Source: Rhizobium sp. BK251
Lineage (GTDB): Bacteria; Pseudomonadota; Alphaproteobacteria; Rhizobiales; Rhizobiaceae
Assembly (NCBI RefSeq): GCF_004345245.1
Contig: NZ_SLUQ01000001.1
Coordinates: 620,001-684,000 of the forward strand
Direction of reading: 5' to 3'
DNA length: 64,000 nucleotides
Positions 40,549-49,273 of the stretch are shown piece after piece; positions within the stretch are counted from its first letter, which is position 1; every line of letters starts with the position of its first letter. The position numbers and the translations under genes were made by a program. A model generated the notes under the pieces. It was not told the origin of the DNA, ran no database searches, and was given only the letters and a program-made list of their open reading frames with translations.

Positions 40549-41316
40549 ATGAAGCGTTTCCTGTTGGCGTCCGCCGGTCTCCTTGCGATCACCTCCACCG
40601 CTGTCGCATCGCCTGCGGCCCCCGCGGACGGCCGGCTCGTCGAGCCGCATCTGCACGTGACGCGCTCCGGCGCCGCGCAGCCCCGCGTGGCGCTCACCTT
40701 CGATGCCTGCATGGGCAAGGCCGACGAGCGCATCCTTTCGGTCCTCGTCCAGGAAAAGATCCCGGCCACGATCTTCGTCACGGCCCGCTGGCTGAAGCAT
40801 AATCCGCAGGCAACGGCGACGCTGCTTGCCCATCCCGATCTCTTCGAGCTCGAAAACCACGGCCTGAACCACATTCCGGCCGTCGACCGGCCCGTCGCGG
40901 TCTATGGCATTGCCGCTGCCGGTTCGCCGGAGGCGGTTCGCCAGGAGGTGCAGGGCGGTGCCGATGCCATGATTGCCGACCACATTCCGCAACCGCACTG
41001 GTTCCGCGGCGCGACGGCAAAGTACAGCCTGTCCGCCATAGAGCAGATAAGGTCGATGGGCTACCGCATCGCCGGCTATTCGGTGAATGGCGATGGCGGA
41101 TCGCTGTTTGGCGCCGCCGTCACGGAAAAGCATTTCGCCGCCGCCAGGGATGGCGATGTCATCATCGCCCACATCAACCAGCCGACGCACGCTGCCGGCG
41201 AAGGCGTGGCCCGTGGCATCCTCGATCTCAAGGCGCGTGGCGCGCAGTTCGTCCGGCTTCAGGATGTGGAAGACACCGGCGATGACGGCACGACGCTTTC
41301 GATGTCGCCGTCCTGA
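40549..41316 (+). CDS. Secreted polysaccharide deacetylase family protein
   Basis: A 255-residue protein with a signal peptide (RFLLASAGLLAITSTAVA) and a NodB-type domain. Motif 1 is VALTFDACMG near residue 50, with the catalytic Asp in TFDAC. Motif 2 is FELENHGLNH, whose two His bind metal. A late motif is DVIIAHINQPTHAAGEG. The NodB second Asp is replaced (DAC rather than DDG), as in a distinct subgroup of the family. It would deacetylate a cell-envelope or extracellular polysaccharide. The last 58 bp overlap the convergent FAD oxidoreductase gene. Confidence 0.82.
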   Translation: MKRFLLASAGLLAITSTAVASPAAPADGRLVEPHLHVTRSGAAQPRVALTFDACMGKADERILSVLVQEKIPATIFVTARWLKHNPQATATLLAHPDLFELENHGLNHIPAVDRPVAVYGIAAAGSPEAVRQEVQGGADAMIADHIPQPHWFRGATAKYSLSAIEQIRSMGYRIAGYSVNGDGGSLFGAAVTEKHFAAARDGDVIIAHINQPTHAAGEGVARGILDLKARGAQFVRLQDVEDTGDDGTTLSMSPS

Positions 41317-42617
41317 GTGACGTCGAGGGGAGGCGGGGTGACGATCCTCTCCTCCGCTTCCCATGTGAATTTCGAAGGCGGCCCATCGCGGTCGAGGGCA
41401 AAGTCGTCGAACCAGTCGCGGCGGACACCGGAGATCATCGCGCCGATCATCTGCGCCGCCATGTAGGAAAAGGTGATGCCGTTGCCGCCGTAGCCGTACG
41501 CGGCGTAGACGCGCGGCACCCCGGGCACCGGCCCGATCAGCGGCAGGCCGTCGACGGTCTCCCCGAAAGTGCCGCACCAGGCGTAGTCGACGCGCATGTC
41601 CGCCTCCGGCCAGATGAGCCGCAGCTTCTCGCGGATCGCGGCGATCTTGGCGGGAAGCTTGCTGTCTCTTTCTTGCGGATCGATCGTCTCGTCGTCCTCG
41701 CCGCCTGCGACGATCCGGTGATCCGCAGTGGTGCGGGCGTAAAGATAGGGGTGCGTGTCCTCCCACAGAAGCAGGCCGTCCCGCCAGAGCGTTTCGGGCG
41801 CTTGCGGCGCGGTCGCGATCGCGTAGCTCGATAACGTGCGGTGGAGCTTCGGCATGTCGATGCCCGGCATGGAGTAGCCGGTCGCAAGCACGACGTTGTC
41901 GGCTTCGATCTCGTAGGGGCCGTCGGTCTCGATCGTCACATGCGCGCCTCCGGCATGCAGCCGCACCGCCGAGGCATTGACCAGCCTCGCGCCGCGCTTG
42001 ATGCCGATATCAAGCAGCCCCCAGGTGAGGAGAAGCGGATCGACCTCGGCCGAGCCCGGCGAAAGGATCGCGCCGTCGCGGTCGATATCGAATTCCGCCA
42101 TCAGGTCGGGGTGTTCCAGGAGACGTCCCTGCAGGCCGGCGCGCCGCCGCAAGTCATATTCATAGGCGAGTTCATGGGCGCCGGTCGGCCCGCTGGTGAT
42201 ATAGAGCGAGGAACGCGGCTGGAACTGGCACGCGATGCCATGGGTGGTAATGAGGTCAGCAAGGCCATGCACAGCGATGACGCTGCGCCGATAGGTGGCG
42301 GAGGCCCGCTCGAAGCCGTAGAACTCCTCGAGCTCGGAGAGCTGCCGGTCGATCTCCCATTGCAGCATGGCCGTGCTTGCCGCCGTGCTGCCGAGGCCGG
42401 GTTGCTCCCGATCGATGATGCAGACGGAAAGGCCCCGCGCAGTCAGGACCTCCGCCGCGAGCGCGCCGGTGATGCCACCGCCGATCACCGCGACATCGAT
42501 ATGAAAGCTGTCGGAAAGGGATTTGTAGGGCGGCCGAATTGATGTCCCGCCCCACGGCGAACGGCCGCTTACGAGCTGGTCGTGGTCTGATTCATTCAGC
42601 GTCAGATCGGATGCCAT
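41259..42617 (-). CDS. FAD-dependent oxidoreductase (DadA / glycine oxidase-like)
   Basis: A 452-residue flavoenzyme. The FAD-binding motif is VAVIGGGITGALAAEVLTAR near residue 42, ending in an acidic strand (IIDRE). The C-terminal dinucleotide region reads PRVYAAYGYGGNGITFSYMA near 370. It belongs to the D-amino-acid dehydrogenase / gamma-glutamylputrescine oxidase group. The amine or amino-acid substrate is unknown. The start at 42617 has GGAG. Its 3' end overlaps the opposing deacetylase gene by 58 bp, so the final ~19 residues use both strands' coding. Confidence 0.85.
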   Translation of the reverse strand: MASDLTLNESDHDQLVSGRSPWGGTSIRPPYKSLSDSFHIDVAVIGGGITGALAAEVLTARGLSVCIIDREQPGLGSTAASTAMLQWEIDRQLSELEEFYGFERASATYRRSVIAVHGLADLITTHGIACQFQPRSSLYITSGPTGAHELAYEYDLRRRAGLQGRLLEHPDLMAEFDIDRDGAILSPGSAEVDPLLLTWGLLDIGIKRGARLVNASAVRLHAGGAHVTIETDGPYEIEADNVVLATGYSMPGIDMPKLHRTLSSYAIATAPQAPETLWRDGLLLWEDTHPYLYARTTADHRIVAGGEDDETIDPQERDSKLPAKIAAIREKLRLIWPEADMRVDYAWCGTFGETVDGLPLIGPVPGVPRVYAAYGYGGNGITFSYMAAQMIGAMISGVRRDWFDDFALDRDGPPSKFTWEAEERIVTPPPLDVTQDGDIESVVPSSPVSSTS

Positions 42618-42650
42618 CCCGAATCTCCGTCCCCGAAACGAATCTTGCCT

Positions 42651-43820
42651 TTATTTCGGCAGTTGCGGAAGCACTTTTTCTTCCACGAAGAGTTCATTGA
42701 TGATCGCCATCGCGATCAGGGAGAGCGGAAGCGCCAGCATGGCGCCCACGGCACCCCACATCCAGGTCCAGAAAATGATTGCGACGAAGACGACGAAAGG
42801 GTTGATTTCCAGGCGTCTTCCCATGACGGCCGGAAAGATGAGGTTCTCCATCAGCAGGTGGACGGTGAAGAAGGCGACGGCCGGCGCAAGACCGAGGATC
42901 AGACCGTCATGGGTGAGGATGCCGGCGATCGCGACCGCGGCCGTCATCAGGGTAATGCCGAGGAACGGGACGAAACTCGAGAGGAATGCGAACACCCCCC
43001 AGAGGGCCGGCATGCTGAGTCCGCCGAAATAGGCGATGATCGTCATGATCACGCCAAGCCCGGCATAGATCAGCGAAGCGGTGGCGAAATAGAAGCCGAG
43101 CACCTGTTCCACCGCATTGATGACGCGGATCGCCGCCAGGCGTTGCGGCCGCCTGCGGAAGGTCATGATGATCGTCTTGCGCAGGTTGACGCGCCCGGCA
43201 AGGAAGAGCAGCAGCGCGGCAAAGAAGATCATGCCCTGGACGATCGCCGGCGTCAGGTTGGTCGTGACCACATGCAGCACGTTACCTGTGTTTTCGAGAA
43301 GCTTGTCCATCGACATCGGACCACTCTGGAAGGTGGCGGGCGTAATGTGCAGCCATTCGATGCGCTCGAGGAACGGCATGAAGCGATTGATCGATCGTTC
43401 GACGAAGTCAGGCCCTTCCTGGGCCAGCGTTGTAAGCGGTCCGGCAAGCGTATTGACGAGGAGCACGATGATGAGCGTGACCGAGCTCGAAAGCAGCACC
43501 GCATTGGTGATGCGCGGCACACCCAGGCTGGAGAGTTTCTCTGCAACCAGGCCTAGGATCATGCCGACGACAACGGCGAGCGTGATCGGGATGAGGATCA
43601 TCGACATCAGGTAGACCGCGTAGAGACCGAGTATCGTGAAGATGCCGATCACTGCCCAGGCCATCGAGATGTCCAGCCCGTCCTTTTCCAGCCGTCTCAC
43701 AGGCGCTGGATCCATTTCCTCGGTGGATTTCCTCAATGTCTCAGCCCAACTGCCGATCCTCGGCTCCGACACGCTTGAGATCTTCCTTGCTTGCTTGCGA
43801 ATCCCGTTGGCGATGCCCAT
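42651..43820 (-). CDS. AI-2E family transporter
   Basis: A 389-residue membrane protein of the AI-2E/PerM family with about eight helices. Recognisable parts are the first pair (AWAVIGIFTILGLYAVYLMS, LIPITLAVVVGMILGLVAEK), the large extracytoplasmic loop (~residues 110-180), and the family ending LEINPFVVFVAIIFWTWMWG, AVGAMLALPL. Members export autoinducer-2-like molecules or act as Na+/H+ antiporters. I chose the ATG at 43820 (GGGGAC upstream) over a TTG at 43853. It ends 33 bp from the FAD oxidoreductase start and may share its transcript. Confidence 0.85.
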   Translation of the reverse strand: MGIANGIRKQARKISSVSEPRIGSWAETLRKSTEEMDPAPVRRLEKDGLDISMAWAVIGIFTILGLYAVYLMSMILIPITLAVVVGMILGLVAEKLSSLGVPRITNAVLLSSSVTLIIVLLVNTLAGPLTTLAQEGPDFVERSINRFMPFLERIEWLHITPATFQSGPMSMDKLLENTGNVLHVVTTNLTPAIVQGMIFFAALLLFLAGRVNLRKTIIMTFRRRPQRLAAIRVINAVEQVLGFYFATASLIYAGLGVIMTIIAYFGGLSMPALWGVFAFLSSFVPFLGITLMTAAVAIAGILTHDGLILGLAPAVAFFTVHLLMENLIFPAVMGRRLEINPFVVFVAIIFWTWMWGAVGAMLALPLSLIAMAIINELFVEEKVLPQLPK

Positions 43821-43915
43821 GGCTGAAATGTCCCCGATTGCGTCGCTCAACAACGCGCAATACCCCGCCGGAGTTCCGGTCGGGGCTTGCGTCCTTGGGA
43901 GGAGTGGTCTGAATA

Positions 43916-44779
43916 TCAGGTGGTAAGTGTCAGGCCGATGCCCCAGGGATCCCTGAGGAAGATGCCGCCGTCGCGCTTCTCGGTCTTGATCTCGAGTTCG
44001 TCGAGCTTGGAAACGGCTTTGTCGAGTGCGGCCGTGTCGTTGAAGCGCAGCGTGTAGTCGGAAAGACCGGTCATGCGCTCGTCGCGGGTTCCGGCGCCGC
44101 GACTGTTCCAGATATTGGCGGCGAGATGGTGGTGATAGCTGCCCGAGCCAAAGAAGCTGGCGCCAGGATATTTCGCCATCAGCTTCAGGCCCAGCACGTC
44201 GCGATAAAAGGTGTCGGCCTGCGGTATGTCACCGACCTGGAGATGGATATGGCCGATTGCCGAACCCGTCGTCAGGCCGTCCCAGCGATCGTTCGGCGCG
44301 CTGTCATAGAGCCCCTGGAGGTCGAGCTGCAGCGTCGCTATCTGGACCATGCCGTCGGGATGGAACTTCCATTCCTCGTGCGGCCTGTCGGCGTAGACCT
44401 CGATGCCGTTGCCTTCGGGGTCGGAAAGATAGATCGCTTCGCTGACGAGATGGTCGGAGGCGCCGTCCAGCATCACATTGTTCTGCGCGGCATGCCGCAG
44501 CCAGCGGGAGAGTTCCGTGCGGTTCGGCATCAGGAATGCCGTGTGGAAGAGACCGGCAGCATTGCGCGGCGCACGGCGAGCCTCGCCATCCGTCGTCAGC
44601 GTCAGCAACGGGACGCCGTCGACGCCGAGCACTTCGCCGCTCGGGCTTTTCTCGATGACCTTGAGGCCCAGCATTTTCTGGTAGAATCCGGAAACGAGGG
44701 GCAGGTCTTCCACGACCAGATGCGAACGGTCGACATAGGCAGGCCGGGTCAGCGCGTAAGAGATCGGGGTCTTGCTCAT
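43916..44779 (-). CDS. VOC-family extradiol dioxygenase-like protein
   Basis: A 287-residue protein with two vicinal-oxygen-chelate halves. Half 1 runs from RSHLVVEDLPLVSGFYQKML to GNGIEVYADR (~15-140), and half 2 from IGHIHLQVGDIPQADTFYRD to LRDPWGIGLTLTT (~175-287). The pattern fits the catechol 2,3-dioxygenase CatE-like group found in many bacteria, with the metal site expected among HIH, SYHHH and the late Asp/Glu. A cytosolic ring-cleavage or glyoxalase-like role is likely. The ATG at 44779 has GGAGGGAGG upstream. Confidence 0.83.
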   Translation of the reverse strand: MSKTPISYALTRPAYVDRSHLVVEDLPLVSGFYQKMLGLKVIEKSPSGEVLGVDGVPLLTLTTDGEARRAPRNAAGLFHTAFLMPNRTELSRWLRHAAQNNVMLDGASDHLVSEAIYLSDPEGNGIEVYADRPHEEWKFHPDGMVQIATLQLDLQGLYDSAPNDRWDGLTTGSAIGHIHLQVGDIPQADTFYRDVLGLKLMAKYPGASFFGSGSYHHHLAANIWNSRGAGTRDERMTGLSDYTLRFNDTAALDKAVSKLDELEIKTEKRDGGIFLRDPWGIGLTLTT

Positions 44780-44989
44780 CTTGTGGTCCTCCCTCCGCAT
44801 CAAAGGCACCGGCGCTGGCGGCATTCGAGCCGCCTTGAAGCGATGCCAGGTCTTACGCGCCGGTTCTGCGCCTTCCTGATTTTCCTGGCCGCTGTACTTG
44901 CCTCACTATATGCCGGATTTCGATTGTTCACAGAAGACCGCATTTTGACAATTCAGCGTTCGCCATAGATTGACAATGCCCTGGAGCTG

Positions 44990-45003
44990 TTGATTTGGAT
45001 CAA
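44990..45003 (+). promoter_or_regulatory. FNR/FixK-type anaerobox
   Basis: TTGATTTGGATCAA is a perfect match to the FNR/FixK consensus TTGAT-N4-ATCAA. Its centre lies 85 bp before the usp start codon, a usual place for low-oxygen activation. Confidence 0.82.
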
Positions 45004-45081
45004 AGCGTGGTGATTGTCTCCGCTTCATTGTCCGGCCATAATTGATCGGCCGCACAGGTCGAAATCAGGCGGGAGAGCGAC

Positions 45082-45507
45082 ATGTATAAGAAGATCATCG
45101 TTCCTATCGAAATCGGCGCCTTGGAAAGGGGAGAGCGCAGCCTGCGCAAGGCCATGACGCTGCTTGATGACGGAGGGAAGATCGTCTTGCTCAATGTCGT
45201 GGAGGACGTGCCCGGCTACATGACCATAGACCTGCCGCCGGACCTGATCGAGAATGCGATCCTGGACGGCCGCGCCAAGCTCGAGGCGATGTGCGTGCGA
45301 GTGGGCGTGACCGCCAGCGTCGAGATTCGCCGTGGTCCGCCGGCAAGCAACATCATCGCCACCGCGCAGGAACATGAGGCGGATCTCATCATCGTTGCGT
45401 CGCACGTCCCGGACTACTCGAACTACTTCATCGGCGCGACCGCCGACCGGGTGGTACGCCACGCAAAATGCTCGGTGCTGGTCGACCGCTGGCCTGAAAA
45501 GAAGTGA
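45082..45507 (+). CDS. Universal stress protein (UspA family)
   Basis: A 141-residue single-domain Usp. It begins MYKKIIVPIEIGALERGERS and ends with the family strand AKCSVLVDRW. The nucleotide loop is near residues 115-130 (SNYFIGATADRVVRHAKCS), with the glycines spaced as in ATP-binding Usps, though the full G-x2-G-x9-G pattern is degenerate. Usps help survival under starvation, oxygen limitation and redox stress. A perfect FNR/FixK box upstream suggests microaerobic induction. A DksA-like gene follows 23 bp later. Confidence 0.88.
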   Translation: MYKKIIVPIEIGALERGERSLRKAMTLLDDGGKIVLLNVVEDVPGYMTIDLPPDLIENAILDGRAKLEAMCVRVGVTASVEIRRGPPASNIIATAQEHEADLIIVASHVPDYSNYFIGATADRVVRHAKCSVLVDRWPEKK

Positions 45508-45530
45508 AAAGGGAGAAAGGGGAGGTCGTC

Positions 45531-45851
45531 ATGGACGTGCATAAATACGAGGAGATCCTGCGGCTGCGTCAAAGCGAGATCAACTCGCGCCTTTACAAGA
45601 TCGATGCGGATCTCGGCCGCACGAAGAATGCCGATAGCGCCGAGCGCGTCACGGAAGGCGAAAACGACGAGGTGCTCGAGGAATTGGGCCAGGTCGGGCA
45701 GGACGAGCTGCGGGCGATTAACGCGGCTCTCGAGCGTATCGCCAAGGGCACGTTCGGAACCTGCGTTCGCTGCGGCCAGCCGATTTCTGCCGAGCGCCTT
45801 GCCGCCGTGCCCTATGCGCCCCTCTGCGAGGATTGCATCCGCGGAAGGTAG
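45531..45851 (+). CDS. DksA/TraR-like zinc-finger protein
   Basis: A 106-residue protein. The N-terminal coiled coil (~1-65) carries acidic residues at its tip, and a C-terminal four-cysteine zinc finger reads CVRCGQ near residue 83 and CEDC near 101. DksA-family proteins enter the RNA polymerase secondary channel; short versions such as this often act under special stress. It lies in the same operon as usp. The ATG at 45531 has GGGGAGG upstream; a longer frame to 45504 is less likely. Confidence 0.87.
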   Translation: MDVHKYEEILRLRQSEINSRLYKIDADLGRTKNADSAERVTEGENDEVLEELGQVGQDELRAINAALERIAKGTFGTCVRCGQPISAERLAAVPYAPLCEDCIRGR

Positions 45852-45967
45852 TTCCTCCATCCGCCTTTAACGCCATGCGTGGCGAATTACCGCTACCCAC
45901 CTTTAGGCAGGTTGCGCTGCGGCTGCGGAGATGCGACCATCAGGGCCGGTATTGAGGCGGTTTGTAC

Positions 45968-46636
45968 ATGGGCGAGTTCAACGGCATACGCTGGGCTTAT
46001 GACAGATACGAGTTGATCGCGGACGGCATCGTGCAGGGTGTGGGCCTCGTTTTCGCTCTGATCGGCGCAACCGTGCTGATCTTCTACGCAACGGTCTGGA
46101 GCACCCATGGCGAGCTCGCCGCCGCCTGGATCTACGGCGTCGGCCTTGTCCTGGCACTGGCGGTGTCCTTCTCCTACAATCTCTGGCCGGTCTCGCGCAC
46201 CAAATGGATCCTGCGCCGCTTCGACCATTCCTCGATCTTCATTCTGATCGCCGCCACCTACACGCCCTTTCTGGAGCGTGGCGCCGACGATCCGGTGCTC
46301 TTCGCAATGCTGATCGCCATCTGGGTGGTCGCGGCACTCGGTATCGGCCTGAAATGCTTCTTTCCGGGCCGTTATGACCGGCTGACGATCCTCCTCTACC
46401 TCGGCATGGGCTGGAGCGGCATCTTCGTTGCCGGACCCGTCTCGCTGCACATTCCTTCCGCCTCCATGCTCCTGATCGTCATCGGCGGCGTCATCTATTC
46501 GGCCGGCGTGGTCTTCCACGTGTGGGAAAAGCTGCGCTTCCAGAATGCGATCTGGCACGGCTTCGTCATCGCCGCCGCAGCGGTGCACTATTCCGCGGTC
46601 ATGACCTGCTTCAGCCTGCCGCCTGCAGCGCTTTGA
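45968..46636 (+). CDS. Hemolysin III (TrhA/PAQR-like) membrane protein
   Basis: A 222-residue seven-helix protein of the HlyIII/PAQR superfamily. The signature parts are present: YELIADGIVQGVGLVFALIG early, RRFDHSSIFILIAATYTPF in the middle, and HVWEKLRFQNAIWHGFVIAA late, with the His and Asp residues of the PAQR metal site. Bacterial TrhA is linked to membrane-fatty-acid homeostasis. The ATG at 45968 follows GAGG; a TTG 6 bp earlier is possible. It follows the DksA-like gene after 116 bp, so it may belong to the FixK-type regulon. Confidence 0.86.
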   Translation: MGEFNGIRWAYDRYELIADGIVQGVGLVFALIGATVLIFYATVWSTHGELAAAWIYGVGLVLALAVSFSYNLWPVSRTKWILRRFDHSSIFILIAATYTPFLERGADDPVLFAMLIAIWVVAALGIGLKCFFPGRYDRLTILLYLGMGWSGIFVAGPVSLHIPSASMLLIVIGGVIYSAGVVFHVWEKLRFQNAIWHGFVIAAAAVHYSAVMTCFSLPPAAL

Positions 46637-46732
46637 GAGAATTCCGTCCAGCTTCGTAGCGTCGCAGTTTACATCGCCATGTGCCGGCGCTATGCCGCTC
46701 GCCGACGATGAATCCCAACCGGACCTTTTTCA

Positions 46733-47251
46733 ATGGACCAAGCCGTGCTGGTGCGTGACGCCACCGAAGCCGATCTTCCCGCCATCCGCGAGATCTACAA
46801 CCACGCCGTCGAGCATACGACCGCGATCTGGAACGAGACGCTGGTCGATCTCGACAACCGGATCGAATGGTTCCGGATGCGCAAGGGCAGGGGCTTTCCC
46901 GTGATCGTGGCGGAGAAGGACGGCAAAGTCGCCGGCTACGCTTCCTATGGCGATTGGCGCGCCTTCGATGGCTATCGCCACACGGTCGAGCATTCGGTCT
47001 ATGTCGACAAGGATTGCCGCGGCCACGGCATCGGAGAACTCCTGATGCGCGCGCTGATCGTGCGCGCCTCCACCGGCGGCATCCATGTCATGATCGCCGG
47101 CATCGAGGCGGAGAACACCGCCTCCATCCGCCTTCACGAAAAGCTCGGCTTCCGCGTCGCCGGCACCTTTCGCGAGGTCGGCACCAAGTTCGGCCGCTGG
47201 CTGGACCTGACCTGCATGGAGCTCAGGGTGCCGGAAAACGGGGCGGCCTGA
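46733..47251 (+). CDS. GNAT acetyltransferase, phosphinothricin / methionine-sulfone type
   Basis: A 172-residue acetyltransferase of the Pat/MddA/YncA group. The family beginning (VRDATEADLPAIREIYNHAV, EHTTAIWNE), acetyl-CoA loop CRGHGIGELLMRAL near residue 98, and the ending GFRVAGTFREVGTKFGRWLD are all typical. These enzymes acetylate methionine sulfoximine, methionine sulfone or phosphinothricin; the normal role is probably detoxifying toxic amino-acid analogues. The ATG at 46733 lacks a strong ribosome site. Confidence 0.87.
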   Translation: MDQAVLVRDATEADLPAIREIYNHAVEHTTAIWNETLVDLDNRIEWFRMRKGRGFPVIVAEKDGKVAGYASYGDWRAFDGYRHTVEHSVYVDKDCRGHGIGELLMRALIVRASTGGIHVMIAGIEAENTASIRLHEKLGFRVAGTFREVGTKFGRWLDLTCMELRVPENGAA

Positions 47252-47270
47252 TCCGCCCACCCATCCACCG

Positions 47271-48002
47271 TCAATGTGTCGCCTCTGAAATTCGCCGGTC
47301 ATAATCGTCTGCGAGGTCGCGCAGGGCAGCCGCTCCGTCGCCCGTAAAAGACGGCCCGTGCATCAGCGCCAGCGTGCGCGGGGCGAGTCCTGCGAGACTG
47401 CGGATCGTCGTGCCCATGGCTGGGTTCAGGCAGGAATATTTGAAGATGTCCTCGGCCATGACCGCTGGGCCGACGATATCGCCCTCGGTCAGCGCTCGGT
47501 CGTTGCCGAGCTGCGTGAAGAGGTCGCCGCACATCAGCGTGCCGGTCGATTCCTCGTAGAGCACGCCGGCGTCCCACCCGTGCGGGGTATGGGGCGTGTC
47601 GATGAAGCGCACCCTCTTGCCGCCGCCGAGTTCGACCACCTCTCCGTCCTTCAATTGGCGCGGCTCGCGGTCGGAAAAATCGCTGAGCGAGACCATGCAA
47701 CAGGTCTGGCCCTGCGCGGGCGTGGCCTGAGGCGCTGCCGCCAGCCATTCGTTCATCGCCCCGCATTCGTCGGCCTCGAAATGACCGAAGGCGATCCAGC
47801 GCAGCTGCGCCGGGGAGATGATGCGGCTCAGGGCTTCATGGTTGAGCGCGAACATCTTCCTGAGGCCGGTGTGGAACATCAGCGGCTCGTCGCCGAGGAC
47901 GAGGAACTGGTTGAAGGTGAAACCGGCGGGCGGCACGATATCGGGCACATAGGTGGAAAGCCGGTAGATGCCGTCGGCGATTTCGCTGATCTTCGTTTCC
48001 AT
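47271..48002 (-). CDS. MBL-fold metallo-hydrolase, oxygen-binding diiron (ODP) type
   Basis: A 243-residue metallo-beta-lactamase-fold protein. The first metal motif reads GHFEADECG (H74-x-E76-x-D78, then C80), the H-x-E-x-D form of flavodiiron and ODP proteins rather than the HxHxDH of classic hydrolases. Later ligands are DTPHTPHGWDAG, LMCGDLFTQ and LALMHGPSF. There is no flavodoxin or rubredoxin domain. It may bind oxygen or nitric oxide rather than hydrolyse a substrate. I chose the ATG at 48002 with GGAGGAATTC upstream. It is divergent from a TetR gene. Confidence 0.82.
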   Translation of the reverse strand: METKISEIADGIYRLSTYVPDIVPPAGFTFNQFLVLGDEPLMFHTGLRKMFALNHEALSRIISPAQLRWIAFGHFEADECGAMNEWLAAAPQATPAQGQTCCMVSLSDFSDREPRQLKDGEVVELGGGKRVRFIDTPHTPHGWDAGVLYEESTGTLMCGDLFTQLGNDRALTEGDIVGPAVMAEDIFKYSCLNPAMGTTIRSLAGLAPRTLALMHGPSFTGDGAAALRDLADDYDRRISEATH

Positions 48003-48158
48003 GAATTCCTCCATCCGTTCGAGGGCTGAATGCCGCGCCACCGTCGCCTCTCCGGCAGTGGACCTCTGCTATGTTTTCATGGTACATTAGCGTGTATTGA
48101 AATTCGAATTGGCGGACTTGTCAATAATGGATGCACATATTTGTGTAGTTAAATCGAG

Positions 48159-48746
48159 ATGAGCCGAACCTACACACTCAGGCGCCGCGCTGAGCAGCAG
48201 GCGCAGACAAGGTTGCGAATCGTCGATACGGCGATCGGCCTGCACAGCACGGTCGGTCCGGCGCAGACGACGTTCAGCATGGTCGCGGAGCACGCAGGTG
48301 TTCAACGCCATACCCTCTATGCGCATTTCCCGGATGAGCGCAGCCTGCTGCTCGCCTGCTCGGGTCTCCATATGGAGCGCGATCCGCTGCCGGACGCCGA
48401 CCCGTGGCGGGCAATCGAGGATCGGCATGAGCGCCTCCGCGTCGGGTTGAATGCGCTCTATGGCTGGTACGAGCGCAACGCCGAATTGGCGTCCTGCGTG
48501 CTGCGCGATGCCGAATTCCACGACCTCACAAGGGAAATTGCCGGCATGAGGTTCGGGCCGTATTTTTCGGCCCACAGGCAGGTGCTTGGCGAGGGCCTGG
48601 CGGCCACGCCGCACGCCATGCTGCTCGTCGCGCTGAGCTACTCCACATGGCGCACCCTGACGCAGGACGCCCGCCTGGAGCGGGCGGCGGCAGTCGAAGC
48701 AATGGTGGAGGCCGTCTATCCCGCAGGCGGGACGCGCGCCCGCTGA
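48159..48746 (+). CDS. TetR-family transcriptional regulator
   Basis: A 195-residue regulator with the HTH near residues 15-60 (ARTRL-like opening, then TTFSMVAEHAGVQRHTLYAH) and a divergent helical ligand domain. The 156-bp gap to the MBL gene is AT-rich and contains AATTCGAATT near 48103, a palindrome that could be its operator. Control of the divergent MBL gene is likely. Confidence 0.8.
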   Translation: MSRTYTLRRRAEQQAQTRLRIVDTAIGLHSTVGPAQTTFSMVAEHAGVQRHTLYAHFPDERSLLLACSGLHMERDPLPDADPWRAIEDRHERLRVGLNALYGWYERNAELASCVLRDAEFHDLTREIAGMRFGPYFSAHRQVLGEGLAATPHAMLLVALSYSTWRTLTQDARLERAAAVEAMVEAVYPAGGTRAR

Positions 48747-48763
48747 CGCCCGCGCGACGCTTA

Positions 48764-49174
48764 TTATCTGTCCGGTTCGAACAGCATCGCATGACCGTTG
48801 ATGCAGTAGCGCAGGCCGGTAGGCGGCGGACCGTCGGGGAAGACATGGCCCAGATGAGCCTCGCAGGTGCCGCAGCGGATCTCCGTGCGCACCATGCCGT
48901 AGGACGTATCGCGATGTTCGGTGACGGCGTAGGGAGAGACCGGCTCGAAATAGCTCGGCCAGCCGCAGCCGGCGTCGAATTTCGTGTCGGAGCGAAAGAG
49001 CGGCGCGGCGCAGCAGACGCAGCGGTAGAGCCCGGTCTCGAAGGAATCCCAGTAGGGACCGGTGAACGCGCGCTCCGTTTCGTGCTGGCGGGTGACGCGG
49101 AATTGCTCTGGCGTCAGCTGCCTGCGCCAATCGGCCTCGCTCTTGCGCACCCGCGTCTTGGTCGTTTCAGCCAT
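48764..49174 (-). CDS. msrB: Peptide methionine-R-sulfoxide reductase MsrB
   Basis: A 136-residue enzyme that reduces the R form of methionine sulfoxide. The zinc cysteines are CVCC near residue 53 and CGTC near 101, and the catalytic Cys is in [11 protein letters not shown] near 123. Substrate motifs [14 protein letters not shown] and [11 protein letters not shown] are intact. The length is normal for the single-domain form. It is tail-to-tail with the TetR gene. Confidence 0.93.
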   Translation of the reverse strand: MAETTKTRVRKSEADWRRQLTPEQFRVTRQHETERAFTGPYWDSFETGLYRCVCCAAPLFRSDTKFDAGCGWPSYFEPVSPYAVTEHRDTSYGMVRTEIRCGTCEAHLGHVFPDGPPPTGLRYCINGHAMLFEPDR

Positions 49175-49273
49175 GGGGCTTCCCTCCTGCGCCGGTCGGG
49201 TCAGCTAATAAAATAAGATCGATCCGGGGCGGAGACAACTATCGGCGCGCGGGCCGGGTGCGCCGCAGCAGCG

